Source: Isochrysis galbana (taxonomy: Eukaryota; Haptophyta; Isochrysidales; Isochrysidaceae). From it: a stretch of DNA of 64,000 nt. The notes below the pieces were generated by a model. The model saw only the letters and a list, made by a program, of their open reading frames with translations. It was not told the DNA's origin and made no database searches. Position 1 is the stretch's first letter. Every line of letters begins with the position of its first letter. The DNA lies in assembly GCA_018136815.1 (NCBI GenBank), contig CM030935.1, forward strand, positions 2,674,292 through 2,738,291. The letters are read 5' to 3'. Both the position numbers and the translations under genes were made by a program. Shown in pieces: positions 10,061 to 20,735 of the stretch.

Positions 10061-12384
10061 ACGACTAGAAGCGGGGTGGAGGAATCCCCTCGGCCGGTCG
10101 AGCGTCACGGCGTCGTGGATCGCCGCTAACTCAGCGCAAGCTCGTCAAAATGCGTCGGCAGTACGGCAGAGGGTGATGAATGAGTGCTCGCGTGCGGCCG
10201 CCGCAAGGCTAGAGCAGCTTCGGCGAGATGGCGGGGCAAGATGACGGAGGAACGCTAGCCCGGGCACGGGAGGCGGCTAACATTTGGAGCTCGCGCGTAG
10301 GGGCGCGGGCAGCTTCAGTAGACTTGGCGGCCGAGGAACAACCAACCACGGGCGATCCGGTGGATGGCTCGGCAGTAGAATTCAGGGGGAGGGGGTCGTC
10401 GCCCTGAAGTTTCGGTGGGCTAGACCTGAAGGGGGTTGGCCCGGCGGGCGATCCCTGGAACGGGGATCCTCGGAGAGCCGAGAGAAAGAGGAGACGCCGG
10501 CGTCCGTGTGGGGCGCGACGAGAGATCGTAATCGACGGCCACTGCGTCTCCCGAGTCTGGGGTGGCCACGGCGTGAGCGCGGAAAGCCGCAGCTCCCTTG
10601 GAACCTTCAACTTCATTGACTCCGGAAGCCGACCCTTCCGGGTCGGGAACCAGTCGGAAACGAGAACAGGTGCAACTTCGAGACGAGAGAATGAACACGA
10701 TGACGGAGAAATATAACGAACCGGGGAGAGAGGTGAGGAGAAGGAACTAGTCTCCGCCTCCACTGCACGAGAACCTACGGTAGACAACGACATTTGTCCG
10801 AGAGCGGCTCCGGCTATGGCCCTTGGGAGAGAGGTCTCCAGTGGGGTCCCGCCGGGAAAGAGCAGAAACAGGTAAAGCAGCAACAACGTTTTCGGACGCG
10901 GCAGCGGCACGTCGGACCTATCCATAGAACCTAGAGCAGAAGATGATACCGAGTCGACAGCCCTCGAGGGCTTCACAACGATTGTTTACGAAACGAAGAG
11001 ACCGAAGACGCGTCGAATCTACCTAGCCCACCCCTTGGGCAGGGCCGTCGGGGGGTGAATCCAGGGATGAAGATGCGTCGAAAGACCTAGGAGAATTAGA
11101 AGAAACCGAAGACAGCATAGTATCCGTAGAAATAGATTCCAAGAGGGGCAGCGAGCGAGAATCGGCCCCTAAATCCTAATAGCGTGCGGAGTAATAGAAG
11201 AACTTGTAGACGTACACGAATTTCGGAGAGTCGGGTCGCGACTATCTCCGGGGCAACCTGTTTCCAGGAGCCGGGTCAAGTGTCGACTCCGGCTTCCGAG
11301 ATAGCCGTCGGCGGGGGCTTCAGCCGGCGAGGCGGCTCCCACCGTCGAGGACTGAATAGAGCTAGAGACAGGGGGAGAATCGCCGCGTCGACAGCTCTTC
11401 TCCCCAAGCGGCGTAGGATCGGATCGGGATGGTGGTGGTGGCGTTCGGCCCACGCCGCGATGTTCTCCGCAGGGTTTGAAGGACGGGGACCCCGCCGGAC
11501 CCCTACTGAGGCTTAACCCGGACATCGAGCGAAGAAGCTTATGAATGTGCTCGTCCGATCCGCACTCTCGCAGCCAGCCTCACACAGAAAGCGGATATAT
11601 GGCTGACAGATGACGGGTTGTGAGCACCGTTCCCGTGCATATTTCCAGGCTTCGCTGGGCTGGAGTGCAGGAGGAGGTGAGGTCGGAAAGCGCAGAAGGC
11701 ACAGCCGTTTTCGTTCGTCCATTCGGTGATTCCCTATTGATATCGTCCGTCCGTGGAGTTTCCATTGAATTATCGGCCGGTCGGCCACTTTGCTAGCCGC
11801 CGAGACCCTTGGGTGCTTGGCATAGCCTGCTACGGCCCAGAAGCGGGCTCGGGCCGATTCCAAAGCTCGGGCGTCCACCGGGATACGCCCAATCAGGCGG
11901 GTAGCCTTGGCGTTCGCCGGCGGATCGCAGCGACGGCTGGGCGGCCGAGACGAGCCTCCTTTCGACCGGTGGATCGGTCAGTATAGCGGCAACGTGAGTT
12001 GGAGTGGTAACTTGCCGGCGGTGCAGCAGCCCGATAATCAGGCTTCGAAGCAGGCGAGTGGTCCCTGTCGCGAAGAGCTTCAGCCACGGTGCTTGGACGG
12101 CTGCCTGCACGCGGCGACCATGTCCGTGGTCGAAGCGGTCTTCTGGGACGAGGAAGTCTCGTTCTTTGCCTCGCCTGAGGCTTAGTGCGTACGCTAGCAC
12201 GGTTTGCTTCGTCGAGGTCCGGGATTGATGACGCTTCACCCGGCCTGTCGTAAGGGCTGAGGTACGTTGGCAGAGGTTGACGCACGAGAGCGCGACCGAC
12301 CTAGCTCGTGGTTCTCTACGCGGAACGAGTCTCGCGGCACCTCCGCAATTTAATAGCATTGTCGACGCCGGCTGAGGATCAACC
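10061..12384 (-). other. Accessory segment between gag and methyltransferase
   Basis: A long minus-strand frame (10976 to 10209) and several shorter ones (11525-11169, 11878-11513, 12359-11793) cover this part of the element. Composition is Ser/Pro/Arg-rich. No zinc knuckle, protease or other domain is recognised. It is probably polyprotein sequence of low conservation, fragmented by indels. Confidence 0.35.
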
Positions 12385-14036
12385 TTATCGTTCGGATGAT
12401 TTCCTTCGAACTCTGGTTGATCTCATGGCCATGTTTGGATGATCCCACACGTTGGTGGAGTCAACCGCGGAATCGCCAAGCTTGCGGATGTAGGCGCGAA
12501 CCAAATTCTTGCTGAGCTCACATAGATCAGCGCCGGCCTCGCGCTCCCTCATGCGGTCCCACTCCATCGACGCCGAGTCTTTCGCGAAACCATCGGCCCC
12601 GTTTGCGAAGGTCCCGTCGCATTTGCGAAGAAGGACGTCAGCAGCGAGGACAGGATTGAGAGCGAGGGCGCGGTCCTCCACTAGATCGAGGAGGAAGGCG
12701 AAGATGCGGAATTGCCGCTGGAATTGGCTCCGGCTGCCGCGAGGAGGGAGGTAAATATTTCGCGATGATCGCAGCCGAGCGCTAGTGCCCGCTCCAACGG
12801 CTTGATGAGAGTTAGCCGAAATTCGTTCCAGGCTGTCGCCGCGGTTTGAACGTTATCGGAGGCGAGGGCCTTTGGGAAGCGGAGCTCCGAAAGCTCTTTG
12901 CCCATCCTGACCTGATGGTGAAGGGTTTGCTCGGCTGAGAAGCGGCTACGCACCCATTTGAGCAAGTGGTCCTCCTCCATGAAAATTCGGCAATGCCAAA
13001 CGTTGCCCGCCAGGGAGAGGTTGCTCTTCAAAATGGTGTGGATGAGCTCATGCTCGTCGGAGTCGCGGTAAAGGGCGGCCAGATCGCGTGAGGGCAGGGC
13101 GAGGAGATTTTTCCACTCGCTTACAACTGCCTCTCGCTCATCCATCCCCACCGCAAGGCAGGGGTCGCGAGGGTGGCGGAACGGCACCACGGGGTCGGGC
13201 CCCGGTAAGGGCTCTGATCCTGGCGGCGGGATTCCGATTTGGAGGTCGGGTACGCCGACCGTGGAACCCTAGTAGCCGGAGAGGCGTGGCCCTTTGGTCT
13301 AGGCAGGAGGCTCGTCCATGGATGGTTCCTCTGAACCGGCCTAGCAGAATCCGCAGCCGCCTCGGTCCGATCCATGGACGGACTTGAAGTGGGCTCTTGG
13401 CGGGCTTGGAGTAGCTGAGTCAGGGCTTTGAACCCTGCTTCAACTTGATCCCGGAGAAGCCCCTCCCTCGCCTCTGCCGCGGCAAGGGATGACTGTAGGC
13501 GCTCCACAGCCCCTTTTAGGGTGTTGGTCTGCGCTTGAAGCCTTGCCATTTCCGCATCCTGACGCGCCGCGGCCGTCTCGATCGGGGTGATCTCTTGATC
13601 AAGGACCCCTTTTGATGACGGCGGGGCATAGTCCCGGTAAGCGGGGCTTCGGAAGCTGATCCCCTCCCCTTCACCGACCTCAGACTCATCATCTCGAAGG
13701 TGAGGAGGGGGTCAAACTGAATCAGAGGGAGGGGACCCTCCTCCACCTCATTGGCCAACTCAGCGACGCTGAAGTTGGCCTCATGCGGGAGAGGGTCATG
13801 CTCCACCATGGCCCGCTGTGATTGCACCCGGTGGGTGCCGAAGGAAGCGGACAAATCCTCGCCATCCGCCACGAGCTGATCGGAGCCAGTCGTGGAGATA
13901 GCAGCCGGGTGATGGGTGCCATTGGTGTAGCCTCAGAAGCCGTGGGATCACTCGGACATCCCACGGGAGCAAAAGCTGCAGCGGGCAGAGAAGGTTCCCT
14001 GAGGGGTTCCTCCTCTGCGGCCGAGGACGCAAGCTT
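12385..14036 (-). pseudogene. Gag-like region of the chromovirus
   Basis: Successive minus-strand frames form the gag position next to the 5' LTR. 13872-13516 is acidic and Pro-poor. 13549-13121 starts with a heptad-rich coiled coil (MARLQAQTNTLKGAVERLQ and onward to LTQLLQ). 13190-12681 is a helical, capsid-like stretch (HELIHTILKSNLSLAG, FRLTLIKPLERALALG). 12681-12385 continues it (LCELSKNLVRAYIRKLGD). Gag would form the particle. A zinc knuckle was not found. Frame changes separate all four parts. Identification rests on position and helical character. Confidence 0.55.
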
Positions 14037-14048
14037 CGATTTCGTGCT
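14037..14048 (-). promoter_or_regulatory. Primer-binding-site position
   Basis: In element sense AGCACGAAATCG follows the 5' LTR with no spacer. It does not begin with TGG, so it does not match the 3' CCA end of a tRNA, as initiator-Met priming would require. Its exact complement is at 3731-3742. Self-priming or an internal tRNA fragment are possible alternatives. Confidence 0.4.
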
Positions 14049-15332
14049 TGTCGAGTCGAGCGCTACCGGAGGGCTCTGAGCCACTCCGTCGCGAGCGCAC
14101 CGGCGGCTAGCGCGGCGCTTTGTCCCTCCTCCCCACCGGGAGTCGGGTGAATGAAATTCTGGACTGGGTCGGGCAACCCCATTCGGGTGTATGGACAGGG
14201 AACGAACGGCGAACGAAGGACTGTGGGGCGGCGAGGCGCTCCTAGCGGCCCTAGTGTGTTGGGTTTAAGAGGCCTAGGCTGGGAGTGCAGCGACGCAGCG
14301 AACAACGACGGACAACGAGCTGAGAACAACAGGATACACCGACTCACGAACACACCGGAATCATTCACCCAAACAAGCAAATTATCAAGCAACCGCGACC
14401 CCAAATCACCGATAACTCAAACACGTCGCGAGAGACGGAGAGAGAGAGCGAGAGAGAGAGAGACTCCGCAGCGACGGCCGGAGCGTGTCTCCGTTGTAAC
14501 TTCCCACGTAGCGGAGAGTCCGAAGGGGAGCGTCCTGTCGCGCGACCACGGCGATCACTTTGGATACAGATCGCAACGAGATGTCTTCACGACAGAAAAA
14601 TCTTGCCGTTGAGCGTGAACCTTCTAGACGCTTCTAACGAACAACCCTGAGTAGCAACCAAGGGGAAGAAACACCAAAGGGGCCAAGGCTTGCATGTAAC
14701 TTGCATCAAGGGGAAAGATTCCCTCACCTAGGAAGCGAACCTACACCGTCTCCAAGGGGAGATGGCAAATTAAACCTCAAATCTCGAGCGGCTAGAGCAA
14801 CCGACTCGCTCGCCAAAACCTTGACCGAGAAGAAAGAAGCAAGGACCTACAAGCCAAGGGTAGCGGACCTAGGGAATGTGAGAGGAAATTTCCGAACGCC
14901 AACGCCAAACGCCGAACGCGGGGCAACGAAACCCTAACCAGGCCAAGCAGAACCTACGAAGAACAGGCCTGGACAACAACGAAAGTCAGCAGGTCCCAAG
15001 AAAGAACCGGAACCCAACAAGAAACAACAAGCCTTGCAAGAAGCTAAACAAGCCTTCACAAGGTAACCGAGAGCCTGAGACAAGCGCGCAGCGAGTGACA
15101 GGCGACCTGGCTCCTTTGGGTCAAGATTACCCGAAAGGAGGAAACCTGGAATCTAGACCTGACAAACAGGCTAGAAGGAACGAAACGAGAACTCGAATTC
15201 TAGATCGCTAGGGACGAACCCTACCAACCTAGATGTACCTGAGCTTCACCGTGTGGCCGCACGCGTGTGTGGCCGCACGCGAAGGACCTGGAAAAGAGCC
15301 TGGAAATCGCATCATCTAGGATGAATGCGACA
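14049..15332 (-). repeat. 5' LTR of the chromovirus
   Basis: This 1,284-bp copy matches 2255-3567. It lacks about 40 bp that the other copy has and carries a local duplication of gtgtggccgcac near 15250-15275. The few differences are mainly single-base indels. In element sense it starts TGTCGCATTC and ends CTCGACA. Confidence 0.92.
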
Positions 15333-16385
15333 TGTAGGTGTGTAGCCCAGAATCTTCAGATTTATTTTCTCGCCCCCCATGAGGGGAGTCAAGAGAGTGG
15401 GATGGGCGCGCGGCTCCCCTCCATGGGGACGAGTCATAACATTAGTGAGCCTAAGTCTTCCCAAGTATCTACGCCCGCTACCCAGGTCGATAGGCCGCGC
15501 TACGGACGCCTGGGTTGCCAAGGATGGAGCGTCTCAGGAGCCTCATCTAAAAAAAAAACCTTTTAAAATTCTCGCCTCGCGCGTGGCACTGGGTCGCATA
15601 TCCGTAGCCACGCCCATACCCCTTCCTCTCCCTCACTTCCCGCCTTGCGGCAACTCCCCTTGTGCTCTACTTAGGGGCCCGGGTCCTGCGGGGTTCACGG
15701 TTGGGCGGAGTGCGCCTGCCCTTAGCGGTGCGTGCACGCCTTCCTCCTACGCNNNNNNNNNNNNNNNNNNNNNNNNNNNNNNNNNNNNNNNNNNNNNNNN
15801 NNNNNNNNNNNNNNNNNNNNNNNNNNNNNNNNNNNNNNNNNNNNNNNNNNNNTCTCTCCTTCTTCCCCCCCTCCCCCCTCCCCCTCCCCCTCTCCTCACA
15901 ACCCCCTCTCCCGTGTACTCCTCTCAGCCTCAGCCGCTCCCGTGCTCTCTCACCTTCCTGTCGTCGAGCGTCGCGGAGGTGCAGGCGGAGCAGCGTGTTC
16001 GCGTATGGGACAGCCTGCCGTGCAGAAAGGCCACAACGTACGCCACGCCGAGCAGCGCCGCCACGCGCACGCTCGCGGGCAGCCGCCGCGCGGCGCCGGC
16101 CAGCGAGGTCATCGGCTTCTCCCGCTCCGCCCCCGCCCCTTCCCTCCCCCAAGGCATTTCACCTAATTTGGTACATGGGCTTTTCTGATAAGCCCACTGG
16201 AACAGGGGGGATGCAGCAAGGTCCGTGCATGCGATGATGTGCCGGAAATCCGCGGTTGCACTGCGCGCTGGCCGTCGCGTGCGCGGCCTTCTTCCTGATC
16301 AAGACGGCGGCGGCGGGTGCGCTGCCCACACGGGGGGACGCGGCGCTCTGGCTGCTGCTGCTGCCGCTCACGATTGGGGTGTGAG
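15333..16385. other. Intergenic with assembly gap; no gene seen
   Basis: This right flank of the retrotransposon holds two known end motifs: agcccagaatcttcagat (also near 24150) and aaaaccttttaaaattctcg (also near 23406 and 41060). A gap of 100 Ns occupies 15753-15852. Beyond it the sequence is C/CT-rich, then mixed. No open frame resembles a protein. Confidence 0.5.
15753..15852. other. Assembly gap of 100 Ns
   Basis: Exactly 100 unresolved bases, a conventional scaffold-gap length. Translated frames across it are artefacts. The flanks (GC-rich, then C-rich low complexity) explain the break. Confidence 0.99.
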
Positions 16386-16450
16386 GTCGCGGTCCGTCAA
16401 ATATGGGACATCACTCAAATTGGGCCATCGAACATCGAATGTCCATAGTC
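16386..16450 (+). repeat. Isolated terminus of the foldback-element family
   Basis: AGGTCGCGGTCCGTCAAA followed by tatgggacat and, further on, catcgaatgtcc match the end of the foldback element at 42946 (AGGTGTCGTTCCGTCAAA, gtgggacat, gatcgaatgtcc). Only this one end is visible, so it is a truncated copy or solo arm. Confidence 0.6.
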
Positions 16451-16524
16451 GTTTACAACAATATTCATATACTCTCACCCGAATGCCAAATTTTGTTTAC
16501 ATCCACGGTGGACAGAGCTCTTCT

Positions 16525-16980
16525 TCAGAATGCGCCGCGCACTTTCAGAACTTTCAGATCGCGGTGCCAAGTGCGAATACTTTCACACTTTCCAGGGCGG
16601 CGAAGAAGCTCCACCTCGGTGGTGGTCCAGTGACGCTCCGCAGCGGTGAGGCGGCGACCGTAATACGCGACTACATGCTCGTACCCATGATCGTCAACTT
16701 GCGACAGGATGCCGCCAATACCCAGGGTACTAGCCGCGTCCGTTTTGACGATGAATTCCTTGTCGTGACGAGTGACGAGGCGCAGATAACACTGTACACT
16801 GGAGGTCTTCTTCGCTCTCAGGAAGACGCGTGCCGCCTGCGCGCGCCATGGCCCCCTCGAACGCTGCCACGTCTTGCTCGATGCCGGCCAGGTTGGACAG
16901 GGGCTCCCAGGTGTCGGATTTTGTAGGAACGTCGTCGAGTCCCACCGTGTTCCCAAGCGAGGTCGTATGCCTTCGTTTGG
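16525..16980 (-). pseudogene. Ty3/gypsy fragment: chromodomain and RNase H pieces
   Basis: On the minus strand a chromodomain end (SDTWEPLSNLAGIEQDV, about 16940-16870) is followed by an RNase H start (KEFIVKTDAASTLGIGGILS, then YYGRRLTAAERHWTTTEVEL) in another frame. In an intact element the chromodomain comes after RNase H, so the order is reversed: two fragments have been joined. The RNase H is almost identical to that at 38200-38355. Confidence 0.75.
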
Positions 16981-17479
16981 TACCCCTCGTTTCCAAATAC
17001 GCGATGCGCCGGCACAAAAAAAAATCTGCTAGTATTTGAGCAAAGGCACCCACCTCACAGTGCTCGGAATGGCGGCTGATGATGTAGTACGCAAGCGATT
17101 GCAATGGATCATAAGTAAGATGGACGATAACTTTAAAAATTCATCACACCTCTCTGCTTTCCGCCATATGCCACTTCTAAATCTGCCATGCAGGTTATGG
17201 CGGAAGCATTGGACAGCATCAGTCCACCGCCGCCGGTTGGGGTCAACCCGGGGGGGAGCAACAACTCCCTGAGGATGCTGCTTGAGTCGAACCCAAATTT
17301 GTGGACGTACACTTTCGAATGTAAGTCCTTATTCAGTTCATTCGATTTCAAGCACCATACGAACATTAAAGACACCTTACATCTTACATGCCATTTGCGA
17401 GGCTGATAAATCATTCACACTGGTTTATATGATACACACTCTCTTGAGCAAGAAATTCACTGCGAAAACAATCATCAAT

Positions 17480-17716
17480 ATGAGTCGTGATGATCTGCTT
17501 CGTACAATCAAAGCTTATGTCGATTCGGAATTAACTCCCCACCTCCAAGAATTGCTAAAAGGTGTCGATTCGTGTTCAGCTTCCCAAGTAAAGATTGAAA
17601 ACACAAGGCCGCTTATCGATTCGGGTTCAGCTCCCGTAAAGATTGAACCCACAAGGCCCAGCAACATCAAATACAAAAAAGCTCGGTCCCAGGACACCGG
17701 GTCGAGCTCACCATGA
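17480..17716 (+). CDS. Hypothetical 78-aa protein with two VKIE motifs
   Basis: The ORF starts at ATG 17480 and ends TGA 17714-17716 in an AT-richer pocket. It begins MSRDDLLRTIKAYVDSEL, a likely helix, then carries an imperfect tandem repeat with QVKIENTRP and PVKIEPTRP, both matching the sumoylation consensus (hydrophobic-Lys-x-Glu). Upstream, 17188-17324 may be an exon ending at gaat|gtaagt. No family is recognised. It could be the 3' exon of a larger gene. Confidence 0.3.
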   Translation: MSRDDLLRTIKAYVDSELTPHLQELLKGVDSCSASQVKIENTRPLIDSGSAPVKIEPTRPSNIKYKKARSQDTGSSSP

Positions 17717-17905
17717 GGGCGCTCCTGCCGAGCGAGTCCACCGCGGCAAGGGGGGCGTACATCTCATGCGAGCACGTTCGGTTCGAAACAACGCGATGCG
17801 GGCCGTCCCCCTCGCACCGCTCCTTCTTGGTATAAATTCAGGCTAGGACAGGTAGGCGCCTCTTGGGTCGGCGAAGGATATGCATGTGGTGCCTTTTTCG
17901 CACTA

Positions 17906-18287
17906 GAGCGACGATATCCCACCGTCCTACTCGCGCCCCGCGAAGGGAGCGTTCGCGGTTGCTTCGACGAAGGGCTTGGTGCGCGTGAACCCGCTGTCGG
18001 GTGGGCGCTCGGGCGAGCTGTGCGACTTTTGGGTGACCCCCGATTGGCGCGGTCAAGGCGTTGGGAGGACGTTGTTACGGGAAGCGATGCGTGTCGCTCG
18101 TGAGCTAGGGATGCGGCGCCTGTGGTTGTGGACGTTGCTCGAGTCGGGGCCCGTCTCGTTGTATGATCGCGTGGGAATCCGGGTAGCCCTCAGTGGAGTT
18201 CCTCGTCGGCTTGAGGCCTCCTCGCTTCGTTTGAGACATCCGTGGCTGGGTGAGGAAGCGGTGGTGCACATGGTTGTCATTCTGTGA
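17906..18287 (+). CDS. GNAT-family N-acetyltransferase exon (partial)
   Basis: The frame contains GELCDFWVTPDWRGQGVGRTLLREA, written here as the GNAT motif A with the acetyl-CoA pyrophosphate loop RGQGVG, then ELGMRRLWLWTL and SLYDRVGIR (motif B end). GNAT enzymes transfer acetyl from acetyl-CoA to an amine. Only the C-terminal half of a domain is present. The frame opens after a stop within gcactag|ag, which looks like a 3' splice site (pyrimidines tttttcgcactag), so upstream exons are expected but were not found. It stops at TGA 18285-18287. Confidence 0.6.
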
Positions 18288-18462
18288 CGACGACGCTCGG
18301 CGGCGTGGCCCTTGCCCCGCCTCTGGTACCAAAAATCTTCTGTTTTTTTTTCAAACATGGGTGCGGAAGGCGACAGCCTCGGTCAGAGAGGTTGGATCCG
18401 GCAAATTCGCGGACCCAAAGTGCTCGTTTTTTAGAAAATCTGACAACTTCCCGCGTACGGGG

Positions 18463-18715
18463 TTGGAGCTCGTCGCTGAAGACGGTACCGACGCCGCACT
18501 TGGGAGCGCACTGGCCCTGGGCGTTGAGCTCGGTACCAGGGCCACACTGGACGCTCGATACGCATGCTTGGAGCTCGTCGCTGAAGACGGTACCGACGCC
18601 GCACTTGGGAGCGCACTGGCCCTGGGAGGTGCTGAGTTGATTCACTTGCTGCTGCGTGGAGGCGAGGGAGGTCGAACGTGCTTGGGCCGCCGCTTGCGGT
18701 GGGTACGACCCCTCC
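18463..18715 (-). CDS. Cys-rich repeat protein exon
   Basis: The minus-strand frame reads SLASTQQQVNQLSTSQGQ followed by two copies of CAPKCGVGTVFSDELQ separated by ACVSSVQCGPGTELNAQG. The DNA repeat has a 105-bp period (35 codons; 18463 and 18568). Cys-rich repeats of this kind are common in secreted or surface proteins. The exon overlaps the low-complexity start of the plus-strand b561 frame, so one of the two boundaries must be different from what is drawn. No start or stop is assigned. Confidence 0.4.
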
Positions 18716-19374
18716 CTCGCCCCCTTCCTCCCCCGCGTCCTCGCCCCCTCGCTCCTCGTCCTCGCCCCCTTCCTCCGCGTCCCCGTCCGCCTTGCCGCTG
18801 CTCGCCCACGGTGTGCTCATGTCCGTCGCGTGGGGCGTGCTCCTCCCCTCGGGCGCCTTTTTCTCACTCGCTTGGCGCTCCCGGCTCACCGGCGGCCGCT
18901 GGCTCCGTGTGCATCGCGTGGTGCAGGTGTGTTTCTCCCTCCTCGCGCCCCCCATCGGCCCTCCCTCCCACCAAAAAAGGTAGGAAACCCCAACAACGCA
19001 CTCCTCCCCCGCTCTGTCAGGGAAGCGGGCTTGCGGTGGCCGCCGCCGGCGCCGCGCTCGCCGTCGCGTCGGTGCCCCGAGGGCGCCACTTCTCGCACCC
19101 CCATCACACGCTCGGGATCGTCGCCTTCGCCCTCGCTCTGCTGAAGCCGCTCAACGCGCTCGTGCGCGGCACGCCCGGCGCCCGCACCACACGCCGCGCC
19201 GTGTGGCGGGTCGCGCACAAGGGGACGGGCTACGCCGTGCTCGGCGTGGGCGTCTACCAGGCCCTCTCGGGGCGCGCCCTCATGCCGAGCCAAGGCGACG
19301 CCGTTCTCGTCGCGTACGTGGTGCTCCTGGGCCTCTCCTTCGGGGTGCTCGCGGGGGGGCTCATGGTAGGGTGA
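18678..19374 (+). CDS. Cytochrome b561-domain membrane protein (partial)
   Basis: Exon 1 ends at 18926 and exon 2 is 19021-19374 (stop TGA), with an intron of 94 nt (gtgtgtttct to ctgtcag). Splicing joins RVHRVVQ to GSGLAVAAAG. Four helices carry the b561 histidines: HGVLMSVAWGVLLP, WLRVHRVVQ, HPHHTLGIVAFAL and VAHKGTGYAVLGVG. A fifth helix ends the protein (VLVAYVVLLGLSFGVLAGG). b561 domains move electrons across membranes, often from ascorbate. The N-terminus is a Ser/Pro-rich linker, as in DOMON-b561 proteins, but no DOMON is seen and the true start is unknown; the lower bound given is the opening of the frame. Confidence 0.6.
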
Positions 19375-20690
19375 GAGTCCCCACGGGAGGGGAAGAAACC
19401 CTGAGGGAAAGGAGACCAAATGAAGGCAAGCCGCCTCGAGTAAGCGAGTCCCCCCGAGTTCCCGAGTCTATACCCCGAGTCAACGAGTCAATACAAGCCA
19501 AGCAGCACGCGCCTGAGCCACCCCCAGTCGCCGCCTGCAACCACCTCCCACAAGCCTCCTTCCGCACTTCCGCGCACTCCGTGCGTCGTGCGTCGTGCGT
19601 CGATCACCATGCCCGTAGTCACTCCCGAGGAAAGCTCCATGAGCTCCCCACGAGAACCGCGTTCCGCGCTAGCTGCCGGCGCGCCCTCGCAGGCAATCTC
19701 CAAGAGTGAGATCAGCCTTGCTCTGACAGATGGTCATTTTTCACCCCTAATATCTCCTCGTTTGACCGCCCTAAGGATGAAGGATGGGTGGTTCCTCCCC
19801 CATGGCCCATGGCAGTGGAGGAGTGCGGCACTCCGGAGCTCCGGAGTGGAGAGAGAGAGAGGGGGCTCGTGCCCCCCCATGGGTCAACCAAGTATAAACT
19901 TAGTTGCCAAAAGGCATGGGCATGGCATGAGGATGACTGACAGGCCCCCCCGGAGGGGCGTTAGTGCTTGAGAGGCTGAGGGGAGGGGCGCGAGGCACCC
20001 CCTCATGACTCATGACCATGACCCCTACTCTAAGAGTAGGTTGCATTTCCAGTAGCATATAGTAGCATACCCTAAGATCGCGTGATAGAATCTCAATCTT
20101 GACTTATTGAATTTTCACCCTTAGAAGTTAAACGCCCTGTTTGACCGCCCTACCCCTTGGGTTCTTGTTCTTGGGTTGTTTTCGGGGCGTCGCAGGTCGC
20201 AGGGTGTGTGGGTCGTGGAATGGCGGGGGGGGGGGTGGTGTCTAGGCCAGTTTTGCTCTCATCCCTAGCGCCTGTGCTATCATAGCTCATAGCGAGGTTT
20301 GTGCTCATTTCAAGGGTGCGAGACGCGTGAGGGGGGGCAGCACAACTGGAGCGGGGCGTAGCGCGATCGTCAACAACTCCAATCTGACAACGTACACCTA
20401 CGAGTAGAGTAGAGTACTACTTTTAGGAATGCTTGCAAGTCTGCGCCGATGCAGAGGGGAGAGGGGAAGGTGAGCCGCGGGGGGGGGAGGGCTCGGAGAC
20501 GCGGAGTTGGAGAGCTCGCGCGATCTCCACCTGGGAGTCCGTCTGCACGGCAGGCTGCTCGCCCGCGACTCTTCGTGGAAGTGGCCGGGGGGCGCTCCAT
20601 GCTGTCTGATGAAATGACGAAGCGGAGATGCAGCGAAGTGGCTCGTGGCGGGCGGCGGGGGGAGGGGGGGGGGTGCCTGGCGACGGAGCA
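19375..20690. other. Intergenic with dispersed repeat
   Basis: No gene is supported. A dispersed repeat occupies about 19780-19916 (gatgggtggttcctccc, a (ga)n run, then ccatgggtcaaccaagtata with aacttagtt); reversed or partial copies are at 57965-58045, 42888-42945, 43585-43617, 39370-39403 and 23897-23920. The rest is mixed sequence with short G runs. Confidence 0.5.
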
Positions 20691-20704
20691 GAGGCACACG
20701 GAGC

Positions 20705-20735
<31 letters not shown>

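Larger units (their letters stand above)
2255..15332 (-). mobile_element. Ty3/gypsy chromovirus carrying a DNA methyltransferase
   Basis: A 13,078-bp LTR retrotransposon lies in minus orientation. Its direct repeats (2255-3567 and 14049-15332) begin TGTCG and end CGACA in element sense. Domains in element order are gag-like ORFs (13872 to 12385), an accessory region with a phage-type cytosine methyltransferase (about 10060 to 9417), aspartic protease (DTG at 8253-8261), reverse transcriptase (YLDD at 6678-6689), RNase H, integrase and a C-terminal chromodomain. This order, with integrase after RNase H and then a chromodomain, defines Ty3/gypsy chromoviruses. Nearly every domain is cut by frameshifts. 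No target-site duplication is visible: caccg precedes the left LTR and tgtag follows the right one. The element is much longer than the usual 5-7 kb because of the inserted 4-kb segment between gag and protease. Confidence 0.93.

Noticed and set aside
15662-16237. Frames crossing the run of Ns
   Set aside because: Continuity over the gap is artificial.
18250-19374. 374-codon plus-strand frame across the b561 gene
   Set aside because: It reads exon 1 in the wrong frame and passes through the intron; the b561 histidines appear only when the 94-nt intron is removed.
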